NCBI RefSeq assembly: GCF_023238445.1 | Contig: NZ_CP096658.1 | Span: forward strand, 2,728,001 to 2,792,000 | From: Halorussus gelatinilyticus | GTDB lineage: Archaea; Halobacteriota; Halobacteria; Halobacteriales; Haladaptataceae | Direction: 5' to 3' | DNA: 64,000 nt | In this document: piece by piece, positions 37,728-46,276 of the stretch | Layout of the letters: every line of letters begins with the position of its first letter | Numbering within the stretch: position 1 is the first letter of the stretch | The notes under the pieces: model-generated | What the model saw: only the letters and a program-made list of their open reading frames with translations | The model's database searches: none | Told to the model about the DNA's origin: nothing | Program-made: the position numbers and the translations under genes

Positions 37728-38642
37728 TTACTCCCCGGTCACGTCCGCTCGGTCGAGTTGACTCGCCTCCTCGACGGAGATGCCGCCCGTGAGTTGCCGG
37801 TAGGGGTAGGGCATCTCGATGTCCTCGGCGTCGAAGCGCTCCTTGACGCCCTCGACGTGTTCCGAGAGGACCGACTTGAACTTCCCCCGGCCGGGGTCGT
37901 CTATCCAGATGCGGGATTCGAGACCGACGTAGGAGTCGGCGAGTTCGGTCGTCCGGACCGTCGGTTCGGGGTCGTCCAGCACGTCGGGGAGCGAGCGGGC
38001 GTCTTCGAGGACGATGTCGCGGGCGGTAGCGATATCGTCGTCGTAGCCGATGCCGAAGACGAACTGGAGTCGGAGGCGGTCGTTGGCCATCGCGTTCGTG
38101 ACCGCGTTGTTGGCCAGCGTCGAGTTTGGCACCGTGACGACCTCGTTGTTGAACGTCTCGACCTTCGTCACTCGGAGGTCCACTTCCCGGACGACGCCCG
38201 ACGAGTCGTTCCACTCTATCCAGTCGCCGACCTCGAAGGGCTTGTCCTTGAGGATGAACACGCCCGCGACGAAGTTTGCGATCAAGTCCTGCGCGGCGAA
38301 CCCGAGCGCCAGCGCCGAGGCACCGCCCAGCGTGGCGAACGCCGCCAGAAAGCTCCCGAACCCCGCGACGGTGAACGCGACGGCGACCGCCACGAACAGC
38401 GCGACCGCGCCCGCCGTCGTGGTCGCCAACTGCACGACCGCGGTGTCGAATCCGCGGGCCGACAGCGACCGCCCGACGAGCCGCACCAGCACGTAGCGGC
38501 CGAGGAGATAGACCACCGCGAACGCGACGACGAAGACGGCCACGTCCCAGAGCAGGTCGCCGAACTGAGCGAGGAACTCCTCGGTCGTGGTCGGCCACTC
38601 GAACTGCTGTAACGGAACCATCTCGTCCCAAGTCACCGACAT
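37728..38642 (-). CDS. mscS: Small-conductance mechanosensitive channel (MscS family)
   Basis: 304 residues with three hydrophobic helices (about 33-55, 75-100 and 107-140). The third is the MscS pore helix (T-L-G-G-A-S-A-L-A-L-G-F-A-A-Q-D-L-I-A-N). The beta domain F-E-V-G-D-W-I-E-W-N-D-S-S-G-V-V and the V-V-T-V-P-N-S-T-L motif follow. It protects cells against hypo-osmotic shock. ATG at 38642 chosen; the upstream open frame is Arg-rich. Same strand as gyrBA but 99 bp upstream of it, with its own start region. The 242 bp before it are shared with a divergent gene. Confidence 0.92.
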   Translation of the reverse strand: MSVTWDEMVPLQQFEWPTTTEEFLAQFGDLLWDVAVFVVAFAVVYLLGRYVLVRLVGRSLSARGFDTAVVQLATTTAGAVALFVAVAVAFTVAGFGSFLAAFATLGGASALALGFAAQDLIANFVAGVFILKDKPFEVGDWIEWNDSSGVVREVDLRVTKVETFNNEVVTVPNSTLANNAVTNAMANDRLRLQFVFGIGYDDDIATARDIVLEDARSLPDVLDDPEPTVRTTELADSYVGLESRIWIDDPGRGKFKSVLSEHVEGVKERFDAEDIEMPYPYRQLTGGISVEEASQLDRADVTGE

Positions 38643-38884
38643 TCGGTAAATGGATTCGGGCCGAAACGAGCGATTACGACCGGGAGCGGTCCGCACCGTT
38701 CGTCTCCTGCCGGCCGAGAATCCTCTGCTCGCCCGCGGTTGGCGGCGTTCGAAGACGCGCTCGGGACGCGCCGGCGATTCCGTTGCGTGAAACGGTCGTC
38801 GCCGTCCGAACGAGTGCTTGAAGCTTGCAACCGAAAGCAACGGATTTGGTCGCTTATCCCGCTCCCCGCGTTTGCTTTCGAAGC

Positions 38885-39817
38885 ATGGTTCACGGCCACG
38901 GAGAGCGGAACATTTCTGACGAACAGCGCCGGGAGTTCCTCAAGGCACTCGGTGCCGGGGGCGCGGTCGCGGCCGGGGGCGCGACCCTCGGCGACGTCCG
39001 GGACGCAATCGAATCGGGAACGAGCGACGAACTCGCGTCCGTCGGCGAAGCCATCCGAAACGACTTGGCGGGGTCGCTCGACGCCGACCTGCTGGCGAAG
39101 GGACGCGCCGACCTCGCCGGTGCGGCGGCCGACCTGACCGCAGTACCCGACCGGGGAGTCCCCGGCATGAACGAGGGGCCGCGCGAGGAGTTCGCCGCGG
39201 TCGCGTCCGCCGCCCGCCCGACCTACGAACACCTCGGCGAAGTCGGCTTCTTCGAGAGCACGACCGAGCGACTGCCGGAGTTCGCGCCCGAGTACATCGA
39301 GGACAGCGTTCGCCGATTCGTCGTGAGCGACGGGGCGGCCACGCTGTCTGACCACGGCTTCTCCGAGCAGGAACTCGTAGACCTGCTGGCGACGGTGGTG
39401 GGCCACCGCGAGCGCATCGGCGAGCGCCACTGGGTCGCCACCGACCAACTCCCCCGCGAGCAGATGGAGATGGTCGAACACGTCCCCGCGATGACGAAGG
39501 CGGCCGCGGGCGGCGTCCTGCTCTGGTTGGAGGACTTGGACGAACACATCTGGACGAACGCGGTGTTACTGACCGACGACATCCTGGCCGACGCGGCGTG
39601 GGACGCCCGCGCGATGGCGGCCGGGTTCGACCTGATGGCCGACGGCGCGCGGCGCATCGCCGAAGCCGACGGTACGGGCGACGAGGAACTCGCGGGCTTG
39701 CTGTCGTCCGGGTTCGCGCTACAGACCATCGCGCAGAACCTGCTGCCCGAGGACGCCTACTGGATAGACGAGCAGGCCCGCGCCGAGCGAAACAACGACT
39801 TGGAGATTCCTAACTAA
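38885..39817 (+). CDS. Tat-signal haloarchaeal protein, probable partner of the quinoprotein
   Basis: 310 residues. The N-terminus contains E-Q-R-R-E-F-L-K-A-L-G-A-G-G-A-V-A-A-G-G-A, a twin-arginine signal starting near residue 14. The mature part is helical, acidic and rich in Ala/Asp/Glu, with no cysteines and no known cofactor motif. It ends 2 bp before the cupredoxin-PQQ dehydrogenase gene, which has no signal of its own. The two may therefore be exported as a complex. The size and helical content recall small subunits of periplasmic dehydrogenases, but no family was recognised. Confidence 0.78.
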   Translation: MVHGHGERNISDEQRREFLKALGAGGAVAAGGATLGDVRDAIESGTSDELASVGEAIRNDLAGSLDADLLAKGRADLAGAAADLTAVPDRGVPGMNEGPREEFAAVASAARPTYEHLGEVGFFESTTERLPEFAPEYIEDSVRRFVVSDGAATLSDHGFSEQELVDLLATVVGHRERIGERHWVATDQLPREQMEMVEHVPAMTKAAAGGVLLWLEDLDEHIWTNAVLLTDDILADAAWDARAMAAGFDLMADGARRIAEADGTGDEELAGLLSSGFALQTIAQNLLPEDAYWIDEQARAERNNDLEIPN

Positions 39818-39819
39818 CG

Positions 39820-41922
39820 ATGCCCGCCGATATCGACCCCGAGAACGAGGAGATCGAACCGGAAGAGCGACCGCACTACATCGACACCGGGCCGGAGGCC
39901 CGCGGCGAGGACGAACACGTCCGCTTCATGCCGGAGTACGACACGGAGTTCGTCTTCGGCGGCGGCATCTCCGGGTGGCACGCGCGCCAGCCACAGCGGT
40001 TGGAGGGGCAGGTCAACCCGACCCTCAACCTGGAGGCCGGCAACCGGTACCGGGTCCGCTGGGAGAACATCGACGGCGCACCGCACAACTTCGTCATCCA
40101 GGACGCGGACGGCAACAGACTGGTGGGGACCGACGTGTACTCCTCGGAGGGCGCGACGGCTAACTTGGTGTTCACCGCGACCGAGGAGATGTCCCAGTAC
40201 ATCTGCACCATCCACCCCAACTCGATGGTCGGCAACATCGAAATCGCTGGCGAGGAGCCGAGCCCCAACGCACAGCAGGGCGGCCAACTCCAACAGCCGC
40301 CGGGTCCGGGTGCGGCGGAGGGCGACATACCGAAGCTCTCGGTGACGACGAACATGCTCCGAGAGGACGGCGAGCGCCGCGACTCGTGGCTCCACTACGA
40401 CAAGGGGCTCGGCCAGCGCGGGTTCACGCCCGTCGACCGACTCGACCCCGAGAACGTCGCCAGCCTCGAACAGAAGTACACCATCCCGACCGACAGCGCG
40501 GGCATCGAGACGAACCCCATAATCGTCCCGAGCGACCCGCCGGTGATGTACTACACGACGAGCAACCTCTCCATCGTCGCGGCCAACGCCAGAAACGGGA
40601 AGAAGTACTGGCAGTTCAAGTACGCGCTCCCGGAGGACGCGGTGGGCCAGACCGGCCGGAACCGGGGCGTGGCGGTCTGGAAGGACAAGGTGTTCTTCGC
40701 CACGACCGACACGCATCTAGTGGCGCTCAACCGCTACACCGGCGAGAAGGAGTGGGACACCAACATGCTGACCGAGCGCCAGAAGCGCGAGATGGAGTAC
40801 CCCAAGCGGATGTCCATCAGCCAAGCGCCCATCGCCTACGACGGCCGGATTCTCGTGGGCATGAGCGGTGACTTCGGGGGCTGGTGCGTCGCCTCCTCGG
40901 TCGATGCGGAGTCCGGCGACGTCCGGTGGACGGTCAACATGGCACCGGAGGACGCGTGGGTAGACGAGAGTTGGCGGTTCGCCAGCGCCGCGCCGTGGAT
41001 GAGTCCCTCCATCGACCCCGAGACGAACAACGTCTTCTACGCGGTGGGCAACCCCTGCCCGATGATGAACGGACTCGTCCGGCCCGGACCGAACCACCAC
41101 TCGAACTCCATCGTCGCGGTCGATCTGGACTCGGGCGACATCGAGTGGGCCAGCCAGCAGATTCCCCACGAACTGTGGGACTACGACAGCCACGCCACCC
41201 CGACCGTCTTCGACATCGAGGTAGACGGCGAGACCCGGCGGGCGGTCTCGACCGACCAGAAGGCCGGCTGGACCTACGTCTACGACGCCGAGACCGGCCG
41301 ACTCCTCGAACGCACCGCGCCGTGGACCAAGCAGGACCACGAGTGGGCCGAACAGTTCCTCGCGCTCCCGCCGCGGGGCGAAGAGAACGCCGCGACCTGC
41401 TGGCCGGGCACCATCGGCGCGACCGAGTGGCCGCCGTGCGCCTACGACCCCGACACCGGCATGCGGTACATCGCGGCGGTCGAGGCGGCCCAGCGGGTGT
41501 CCTACGACCCCGACTGGGAGTACACGACCGAAGGCGACATCTCGCTCGCGGAGGGAGGGTCGCGGTTGGCCTCCGAGGACACGACCCACAGCGCGTACGT
41601 GCAGGCGGTGGACCCCGCGAGCGGCGACCTCGCGTGGCGGACCGAACTCCCCGACGTCAACCCCGAGTGGTCCCACTGGCGCATCTGGCCGGGCGGGACG
41701 ACCGCGACCGCGGGCGGCGTCCTGTTCGTTCCCTCGTCGGGCGGGCACGTCTACGCGCTCGACACCGAGACCGGCGAGCGCATCTGGAGCGCCCAGACCG
41801 ACGCCGACCGCATCACCCCCGCGCCGGTGGTGTGGGACGACCCGGTCGAGCAGACCCAGTACGTCGCGGTGGCCGCCGACGACGAGATAACCGTCTGGTC
41901 CTCCGGCGGATTCGAGGACTGA
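39820..41922 (+). CDS. Cupredoxin-fused PQQ-dependent dehydrogenase-like quinoprotein
   Basis: 700 residues. A cupredoxin domain at about 40-150 has ligands His89, Cys129, His132 and Met136 (PHNFVI; YICTIHPNSM). After a Gln/Pro linker, an eight-bladed quinoprotein propeller follows (about 200-695). It keeps the GNP segment near 408 and the WDYD motif at 453-456, which carries the family's proposed catalytic aspartate, with Q-K-A-G-W-T-Y-V after it. The fused copper domain could accept electrons from PQQ internally. In the position of the usual Glu ligand it reads S-G-D-F-G-G-W. No signal peptide precedes it. A coupled Tat gene lies 2 bp upstream. Alcohol or sugar substrate unknown. Confidence 0.85.
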   Translation: MPADIDPENEEIEPEERPHYIDTGPEARGEDEHVRFMPEYDTEFVFGGGISGWHARQPQRLEGQVNPTLNLEAGNRYRVRWENIDGAPHNFVIQDADGNRLVGTDVYSSEGATANLVFTATEEMSQYICTIHPNSMVGNIEIAGEEPSPNAQQGGQLQQPPGPGAAEGDIPKLSVTTNMLREDGERRDSWLHYDKGLGQRGFTPVDRLDPENVASLEQKYTIPTDSAGIETNPIIVPSDPPVMYYTTSNLSIVAANARNGKKYWQFKYALPEDAVGQTGRNRGVAVWKDKVFFATTDTHLVALNRYTGEKEWDTNMLTERQKREMEYPKRMSISQAPIAYDGRILVGMSGDFGGWCVASSVDAESGDVRWTVNMAPEDAWVDESWRFASAAPWMSPSIDPETNNVFYAVGNPCPMMNGLVRPGPNHHSNSIVAVDLDSGDIEWASQQIPHELWDYDSHATPTVFDIEVDGETRRAVSTDQKAGWTYVYDAETGRLLERTAPWTKQDHEWAEQFLALPPRGEENAATCWPGTIGATEWPPCAYDPDTGMRYIAAVEAAQRVSYDPDWEYTTEGDISLAEGGSRLASEDTTHSAYVQAVDPASGDLAWRTELPDVNPEWSHWRIWPGGTTATAGGVLFVPSSGGHVYALDTETGERIWSAQTDADRITPAPVVWDDPVEQTQYVAVAADDEITVWSSGGFED

Positions 41923-42223
41923 CCGACCCGCAACCGAGCGTCGAGGCTCCTCTTTTTGCGACGTCACCGCTCGACTGGCGAGGCCCGGCTAAAATCCGGC
42001 GACCGTTCCGCGCCGGTCGCGTCCGTTTTGCCGGCGTAGTGACCGCTTCCCGACGACAGGTCGTCGGGACCGCCGCGCGACCGACGACGGTCGTTCTCCG
42101 GGGGTAAGCCGACTGTAACGACGCCCGCGCGGTCGTAATCCGCCTGTACTTCGGAACGGTGCCGACGGAGACCCGGAAGCGTCTCGGCCGTTTATCCCCG
42201 GCGTCGGCGTACCGAATCGCGGA
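41923..42223. other. Intergenic region with terminator-like T-run and a perfect hairpin
   Basis: No gene was seen. A T5 run (41953-41957) lies 30 bp after the quinoprotein stop. A perfect 9-bp inverted repeat CCCGACGAC/GTCGTCGGG with a 2-nt loop lies at 42049-42068. A CGTTTATC box about 33 bp before the next ATG (42190-42196) is its likely promoter. Confidence 0.5.
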
Positions 42224-43252
42224 ATGAGCGACACGACGACACTGATAGCACTGATAGCGACGCTGGTCGTCCTCGCGGGCGGCGTCGCGTTCGGCGCGAC
42301 CGGTTCGCTGACGGCCGGGACCGCCGATTCGGTCGGACAAGAAACGACGCAGACGACGACCACGACCACCGCGGAGGGTGAGGCCACGACCACGCTTCCC
42401 GCGGAGGCCCGGAGCGGCGCGACCGACGAGGGGACCACCACCGCCGCAGACGGCAGGACGACCGCCGCCGACAACGGGACGACGACCGCCGGAAACGCGA
42501 CGCAGACGACCGCGCAGGCCGGCGGCCAGCAGGGAGCGACGAACGTGACCGCCCGGAACGTCACCATCGAACGGCTAGTCCTCCGGAACGTGACCGTCCT
42601 CGACACCAACATCGGGGAGCTGACGGTCCAGCACGAGTCGGGCGGGAACACGACGAACCGAACGTACAGCGACGTGTCGATTCGGCGCATCGAGACCACG
42701 GGCAACGTGACCGACCTGACGCTCACGAACGTCAGCATCAACAACGAGGCGCTGGCGACCGCGTTGGTCGGCGAGTCGGGCCGCCTGCGCATCGAGACCC
42801 GACTCGTCATGGACGAGGCGGTCCTGCGGAACCAGACCGTGAACGGTCTCGAAATCGAGCAGGCGACGGTCCGAGCGAGCGCGGCCGCGAACGTCTCGGT
42901 GACCACCGACGCCGGGACCGGTAACGCCTCCGGGACCCAGACCGACGGCCAGCCCGCCATCTCGGCCGAGAGCGCGGTCGTGGAGGAGGCGAACCTCACG
43001 GCGCTGAACGTCTCGGGCGTCTCGACGGGTGCCGAGACGGCGCAGGCGAACCAGACCGCTACGGAGACGACCGAGACGACCCAAACCACCGCGCAGGCGA
43101 CCCAGACCACCGCGGCCGCGAGCGGAACGGCCCAGACCACCGCGGCCGCCGACGAGACGACCGAAACGCAGACGACTCCGGCGGAGGCCAGAAGCGGTGC
43201 CACGGACGAGGGAACGGCCACCACGGAGACCAATCAGACCGACAGAAACTGA
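42224..43252 (+). CDS. Thr-rich secreted surface protein
   Basis: 342 residues. A signal peptide (about 5-30) is followed by a Thr/Ala/Gly-rich segment, a central domain with repeated V-x-N/L-x-V-T turns (about 100-270) and a second Thr-rich, repeat-like tail. At least ten N-x-S/T sequons and long T-T-T stretches point to heavy glycosylation. The 13-residue peptide PAEARSGATDEGT occurs twice, at 59-71 and 319-331, bracketing the central domain. No transmembrane anchor or archaeosortase motif was seen at the C-terminus. Function unknown; probably cell-surface. Confidence 0.72.
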   Translation: MSDTTTLIALIATLVVLAGGVAFGATGSLTAGTADSVGQETTQTTTTTTAEGEATTTLPAEARSGATDEGTTTAADGRTTAADNGTTTAGNATQTTAQAGGQQGATNVTARNVTIERLVLRNVTVLDTNIGELTVQHESGGNTTNRTYSDVSIRRIETTGNVTDLTLTNVSINNEALATALVGESGRLRIETRLVMDEAVLRNQTVNGLEIEQATVRASAAANVSVTTDAGTGNASGTQTDGQPAISAESAVVEEANLTALNVSGVSTGAETAQANQTATETTETTQTTAQATQTTAAASGTAQTTAAADETTETQTTPAEARSGATDEGTATTETNQTDRN

Positions 43253-43398
43253 ACTCGGACGGAGTCGGGTTCACCGACACGACTGAGTTCGACCGGACCC
43301 GCCGACGGAACTGGGTCCGATCGGCCCATCCGCTCGGTCTCGCCCCGCGGTCTGCCCGAACGATTATGTCGCTGACAACCGTGGTTCCGACGGAAACG

Positions 43399-44529
43399 AT
43401 GGGGGAGACACGACGACGATTCCTTCGAGCGACAGGTGCCTCGGCGGTCGGACTGACGGGAGCGGTCGGCGTCACGTCCGGCCAGTCGAGCGGCGTCTCG
43501 CTGCTGCTCAACTGGAAACCGAACGGGCTTCACGTGCCCTACTACGCCGCGAAGGCGCGGGGGTACTACGACGAGCAGGGCGTGAACCTGACCGGAATCG
43601 AGGCCGGGCAGGGGTCGGACTTCGCGGCCAAGCAGGTCGGACTGGGTAACACCCCGTTCGCCGTCACCGGCGCGAGCCAGATACTCAACGTCAACTCGCG
43701 GGGCCTCTCGCCCCGGTCGGTCGGCGTGATGATGCAACGGAGTCCGGTGGTGGTGTTCACCACCGGCGAGACCTTCGGCGGCGAGTTGACCAGCGCGGAC
43801 CAGCTCGCGGGCAAGACGGTCGGCACCGGTCCCGGAATGGTGAAGATTCTCACGAAACTGCTCCTCGAACGGCAGGGCGTCCTCTCGGAGGTCGAACTCG
43901 TAGACACCGGGTTCGACACGGTTCAGCAACTGCTCAGCGGGAAGATAGATGCCGCTGGCGGCGTCTTCGCGGACGCGGTGGTCGCCCGCCGGAAGGCCGA
44001 GACGGTCTCTTCGATTCCGGTGGCGAAGACCATCCCGTCCTACGGCCACGTCGTGGCCGCGAACGACGAGTTCGCGGCCGAGAACCCCGAGACCGTCCGC
44101 GGGTTCCTGAACGCGACGGCTCGGGGCGCGGCGTGGGCGACGGACAACCCCGAGCGGGCGACCGAGGCGCTAATCGCGGCCAACCCCGCCGTCTCGGAGA
44201 CCGCCGACGTCCAGCGCGCGAAGTGGGTCGAGATGGCGAGTCGGTACGTCCTCTCGGAGTCGGTCCGCCAGCACGCGTTCGGGTGGAGCGACGCGAAACC
44301 GTGGCAGACGATGTACGAGGCGCTCCGCGGGGCGGAACTCCTCGGCGGCGACGTGGACCCCTCGACCGTCTGGACCAACGAGTACCTCGACACGGACTAC
44401 CGGTACGTCGGGGAGTACGCCGCGCAGGTCACGCCGCCCGAGTCGAATCAGACTACGACCGGCGGTAGCGGAGGGAACTCCACGACCACTGGTGGCGGGG
44501 CAAACTCCGCAACCACTGGCCAGAACTGA
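43399..44529 (+). CDS. ABC transporter substrate-binding protein (NMT1/THI5/SsuA-like)
   Basis: 376 residues. The Tat signal is METRRRFLRATG-like (M-G-E-T-R-R-R-F-L-R-A-T-G-A-S-A-V-G-L). The NMT1-type fold follows: L-L-N-W-K-P-N-G-L-H-V-P-Y-Y-A-A-K-A-R-G-Y-Y, G-Q-G-S-D-F and G-T-G-P-G-M-V-K. The Asn/Thr/Gly-rich tail is likely glycosylated. Members bind thiamine precursors, sulfonates or nitrate-like anions; the ligand here is not clear. The second in-frame ATG was chosen because it puts the RRRFL motif at the very N-terminus; ATG 43366 is possible. The last base is shared with the permease start. Confidence 0.88.
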   Translation: MGETRRRFLRATGASAVGLTGAVGVTSGQSSGVSLLLNWKPNGLHVPYYAAKARGYYDEQGVNLTGIEAGQGSDFAAKQVGLGNTPFAVTGASQILNVNSRGLSPRSVGVMMQRSPVVVFTTGETFGGELTSADQLAGKTVGTGPGMVKILTKLLLERQGVLSEVELVDTGFDTVQQLLSGKIDAAGGVFADAVVARRKAETVSSIPVAKTIPSYGHVVAANDEFAAENPETVRGFLNATARGAAWATDNPERATEALIAANPAVSETADVQRAKWVEMASRYVLSESVRQHAFGWSDAKPWQTMYEALRGAELLGGDVDPSTVWTNEYLDTDYRYVGEYAAQVTPPESNQTTTGGSGGNSTTTGGGANSATTGQN

Positions 44530-45404
44530 TGACCGCCTCCGGGCCGCCCGCGCCCGACTCAGGGGCGTCAGGCGCGGACGTGTCGGGCACGGACGCGTCA
44601 GGCACAGGCGCGTCGAGTGCGAGCGCGTCGGACGCTCGCGTCCGACGCGCGGCCAGTTCCGCGTCCGCGCTGGGCGCGCGCGCCGGGCCGCCGCTCGCCG
44701 TCGCCGTCCTCGCGCTGGTCGCGTGGTGGGCCGCCGCCCGGACCGCCGCGGTCCCGGACGTCATCTTCCCGACGCCGTTCGACGTGGGCGCGGCGCTCGC
44801 GGCCCACTGGCCCGCGCTCGTCGGCGCGGCGGGCGTCACGGCGGCCACGGCGGGCCTCGGCGTCGGCGGAGGCGCGCTCGTCGGCGTCCTGCTGGCGGCG
44901 GCGATGACAGCCTCCGAGACGGCTCGCGCGGTGGTCCGGCCCTACGTCGTCGCGCTCCGGGTCGTCCCGGTCGTCGCCGTCGCGCCGCTGCTCTTTCGGT
45001 GGTTCGGCGACGGCGTTCCGGCGCGGGCGCTCCTCGCCGGCACGCTCGCGGTCTTCCCGGTGACGATAGCGACCCATCAGGGACTGGCCGCGACGCCCGA
45101 CGAGTACCTCGCGCTGGCGCGCTCGGTCGGTGCCTCGTCGGCGGCCCAGTTCCTCCGGGTTCGGCTCCCCGCGGCCGCGCCCCAAGCGTTCGCCGGGCTG
45201 AAAATCGCGGCCGCCGCGGGCGTCGTCGGCGCGGTGGTCGCGGAGTTCCTGACGCTGAAGGCGGGCATCGGCTACCGCGTCTTCCGGGCCTCGACGCGGC
45301 TCCAGACCGCCCGGATGGTCGCCGCGCTCGGCGTGCTGGCGCTGTTGGGGGTCGCGTTCTACCTCCTGCCGGCGCTGGTCGAGCGTCGGGTCGATCGGGG
45401 GTAG
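44529..45404 (+). CDS. ABC transporter permease (SsuC/TauC-like)
   Basis: 291 residues with an Ala/Ser-rich acidic N-terminal extension (about 1-50), then about six hydrophobic helices. The EAA-like coupling loop near 195-215 reads E-Y-L-A-L-A-R-S-V-G-A-S-S-A-A-Q-F-L. It starts on the last base of the binding-protein stop (TGATG). It resembles the convergent permease at 45420-46172 (for example G-A-V-V-A-E-F-L-T-L-K-A-G-I-G-Y against G-A-V-V-A-E-W-I-L-T-D-E-G-L-G-Y). The two probably form a heterodimeric channel. Confidence 0.88.
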   Translation: MTASGPPAPDSGASGADVSGTDASGTGASSASASDARVRRAASSASALGARAGPPLAVAVLALVAWWAAARTAAVPDVIFPTPFDVGAALAAHWPALVGAAGVTAATAGLGVGGGALVGVLLAAAMTASETARAVVRPYVVALRVVPVVAVAPLLFRWFGDGVPARALLAGTLAVFPVTIATHQGLAATPDEYLALARSVGASSAAQFLRVRLPAAAPQAFAGLKIAAAAGVVGAVVAEFLTLKAGIGYRVFRASTRLQTARMVAALGVLALLGVAFYLLPALVERRVDRG

Positions 45405-45419
45405 GGTCGATCGGGGTAG

Positions 45420-46172
45420 TCACCACGAGAGCCGGTTCTCGGCCGCCGCGACCGCGCCGTAGATAGCCATCCCCTCCGCGAAGAGGACGACGACGGCCGC
45501 CAGCACCACGTCGGTCTGGACGTTCTCCGAACCGACGAGGACCAGATACCCCAGTCCCTCGTCGGTCAGAATCCACTCCGCCACGACCGCGCCGACGACC
45601 GCGAGCGCGGCCGACTGCTTCAGGCCCGCGAAGACGTCGGGGAGCGCGGCCGGGACCCGGACGCGGAGGAACGTCTCGACGGGACCCGCGTCCACCGACC
45701 GGAGCAGGTCGAGGTACTCCTCGGGCGTCTCCCGGAGACCCGACGCCGAACTCACGAACGTCGGGAAGAACGTGATGAGCGCGACGAACGTCGTCGCGGT
45801 CCCCGCGCCGGTTCCGAGGTAGACCAGCAGGAGCGGTGCGACCGCGATTTTCGGCAGGACGCGCAACGTGACGAGGTAGGGAGCGAGCGCGTGCCGGAGG
45901 AACGTCGAGTGGACCACGACCCCGGCCGCGACGAACCCCCCGAGGACGCCGACCGCGCCGCCGGTGAGAATCGTCTCCAGCGTAATCGCCGCGTTCCGGA
46001 GGTAGAGACCCGGCCGCGCGACCAGTCGGTCTGCGACGGCGACGGGGGACGGCAGGAGATAGGGCGGCACGTCCAGCAGACCGACGACGGCCCACCACGC
46101 GAGGACGCCGACGGCGAGCGCGCCCGCCGGGAGCGAGAGGGTCGCGGCCGGTACGCGGTCGGCGTAGCTCAC
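45420..46172 (-). CDS. ABC transporter permease (second subunit)
   Basis: 250 residues with six hydrophobic helices and the coupling loop E-E-Y-L-D-L-L-R-S-V-D-A-G-P-V-E-T-F-L. Start GTG at 46172 overlaps the stop of a 35-codon micro-ORF. The frame is open upstream to the ATPase gene, but no other start codon is present there. It is convergent with the other permease gene, 15 bp apart. Together with the ATPase upstream it forms the minus-strand half of the importer. Confidence 0.88.
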   Translation of the reverse strand: MSYADRVPAATLSLPAGALAVGVLAWWAVVGLLDVPPYLLPSPVAVADRLVARPGLYLRNAAITLETILTGGAVGVLGGFVAAGVVVHSTFLRHALAPYLVTLRVLPKIAVAPLLLVYLGTGAGTATTFVALITFFPTFVSSASGLRETPEEYLDLLRSVDAGPVETFLRVRVPAALPDVFAGLKQSAALAVVGAVVAEWILTDEGLGYLVLVGSENVQTDVVLAAVVVLFAEGMAIYGAVAAAENRLSW

Positions 46173-46276
46173 GCCCTCTCCTCCGTCGAAATCGGTCCCG
46201 TCGCGGTTCCGGTTGGCGGGGTTCGGGTCAACGGGGTTCCAGTCAGCGGAGATCCGGTGAGCGGAGGCCCGGTCAT
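46169..46276 (-). CDS. Coupled Pro/Thr/Gly-rich micro-ORF between ABC ATPase and permease
   Basis: 35 codons. The ATG overlaps the ATPase stop (ATGA) and the TGA overlaps the permease GTG (GTGA). The product is a low-complexity peptide of repeated [SA/T]-P-L-T-G units (M-T-G-P-P-L-T-G-S-P-L-T-G-T-P-L-T). The exact coupling at both ends suggests that ribosomes translate through it to reach the permease. It may be a translational bridge rather than a functional peptide. Confidence 0.4.
   Translation of the reverse strand: MTGPPLTGSPLTGTPLTRTPPTGTATGPISTEERA
46192..46266 (-). repeat. Five degenerate 15-bp tandem repeats
   Basis: On the minus strand the units read CTCCGCTCACCGGAT, CTCCGCTGACTGGAA, CCCCGTTGACCCGAA, CCCCGCCAACCGGAA and a weaker fifth. 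The period is five codons, which keeps the micro-ORF frame open. The array fills the gap between the ATPase and permease genes. Confidence 0.6.

Noticed and set aside
43029-43286. Arg/Pro-rich 85-codon frame near the end of the Thr-rich gene
   Set aside because: Shadow of the Thr-rich repeats; ACC/ACG codons read as Pro/Arg in the shifted frame.
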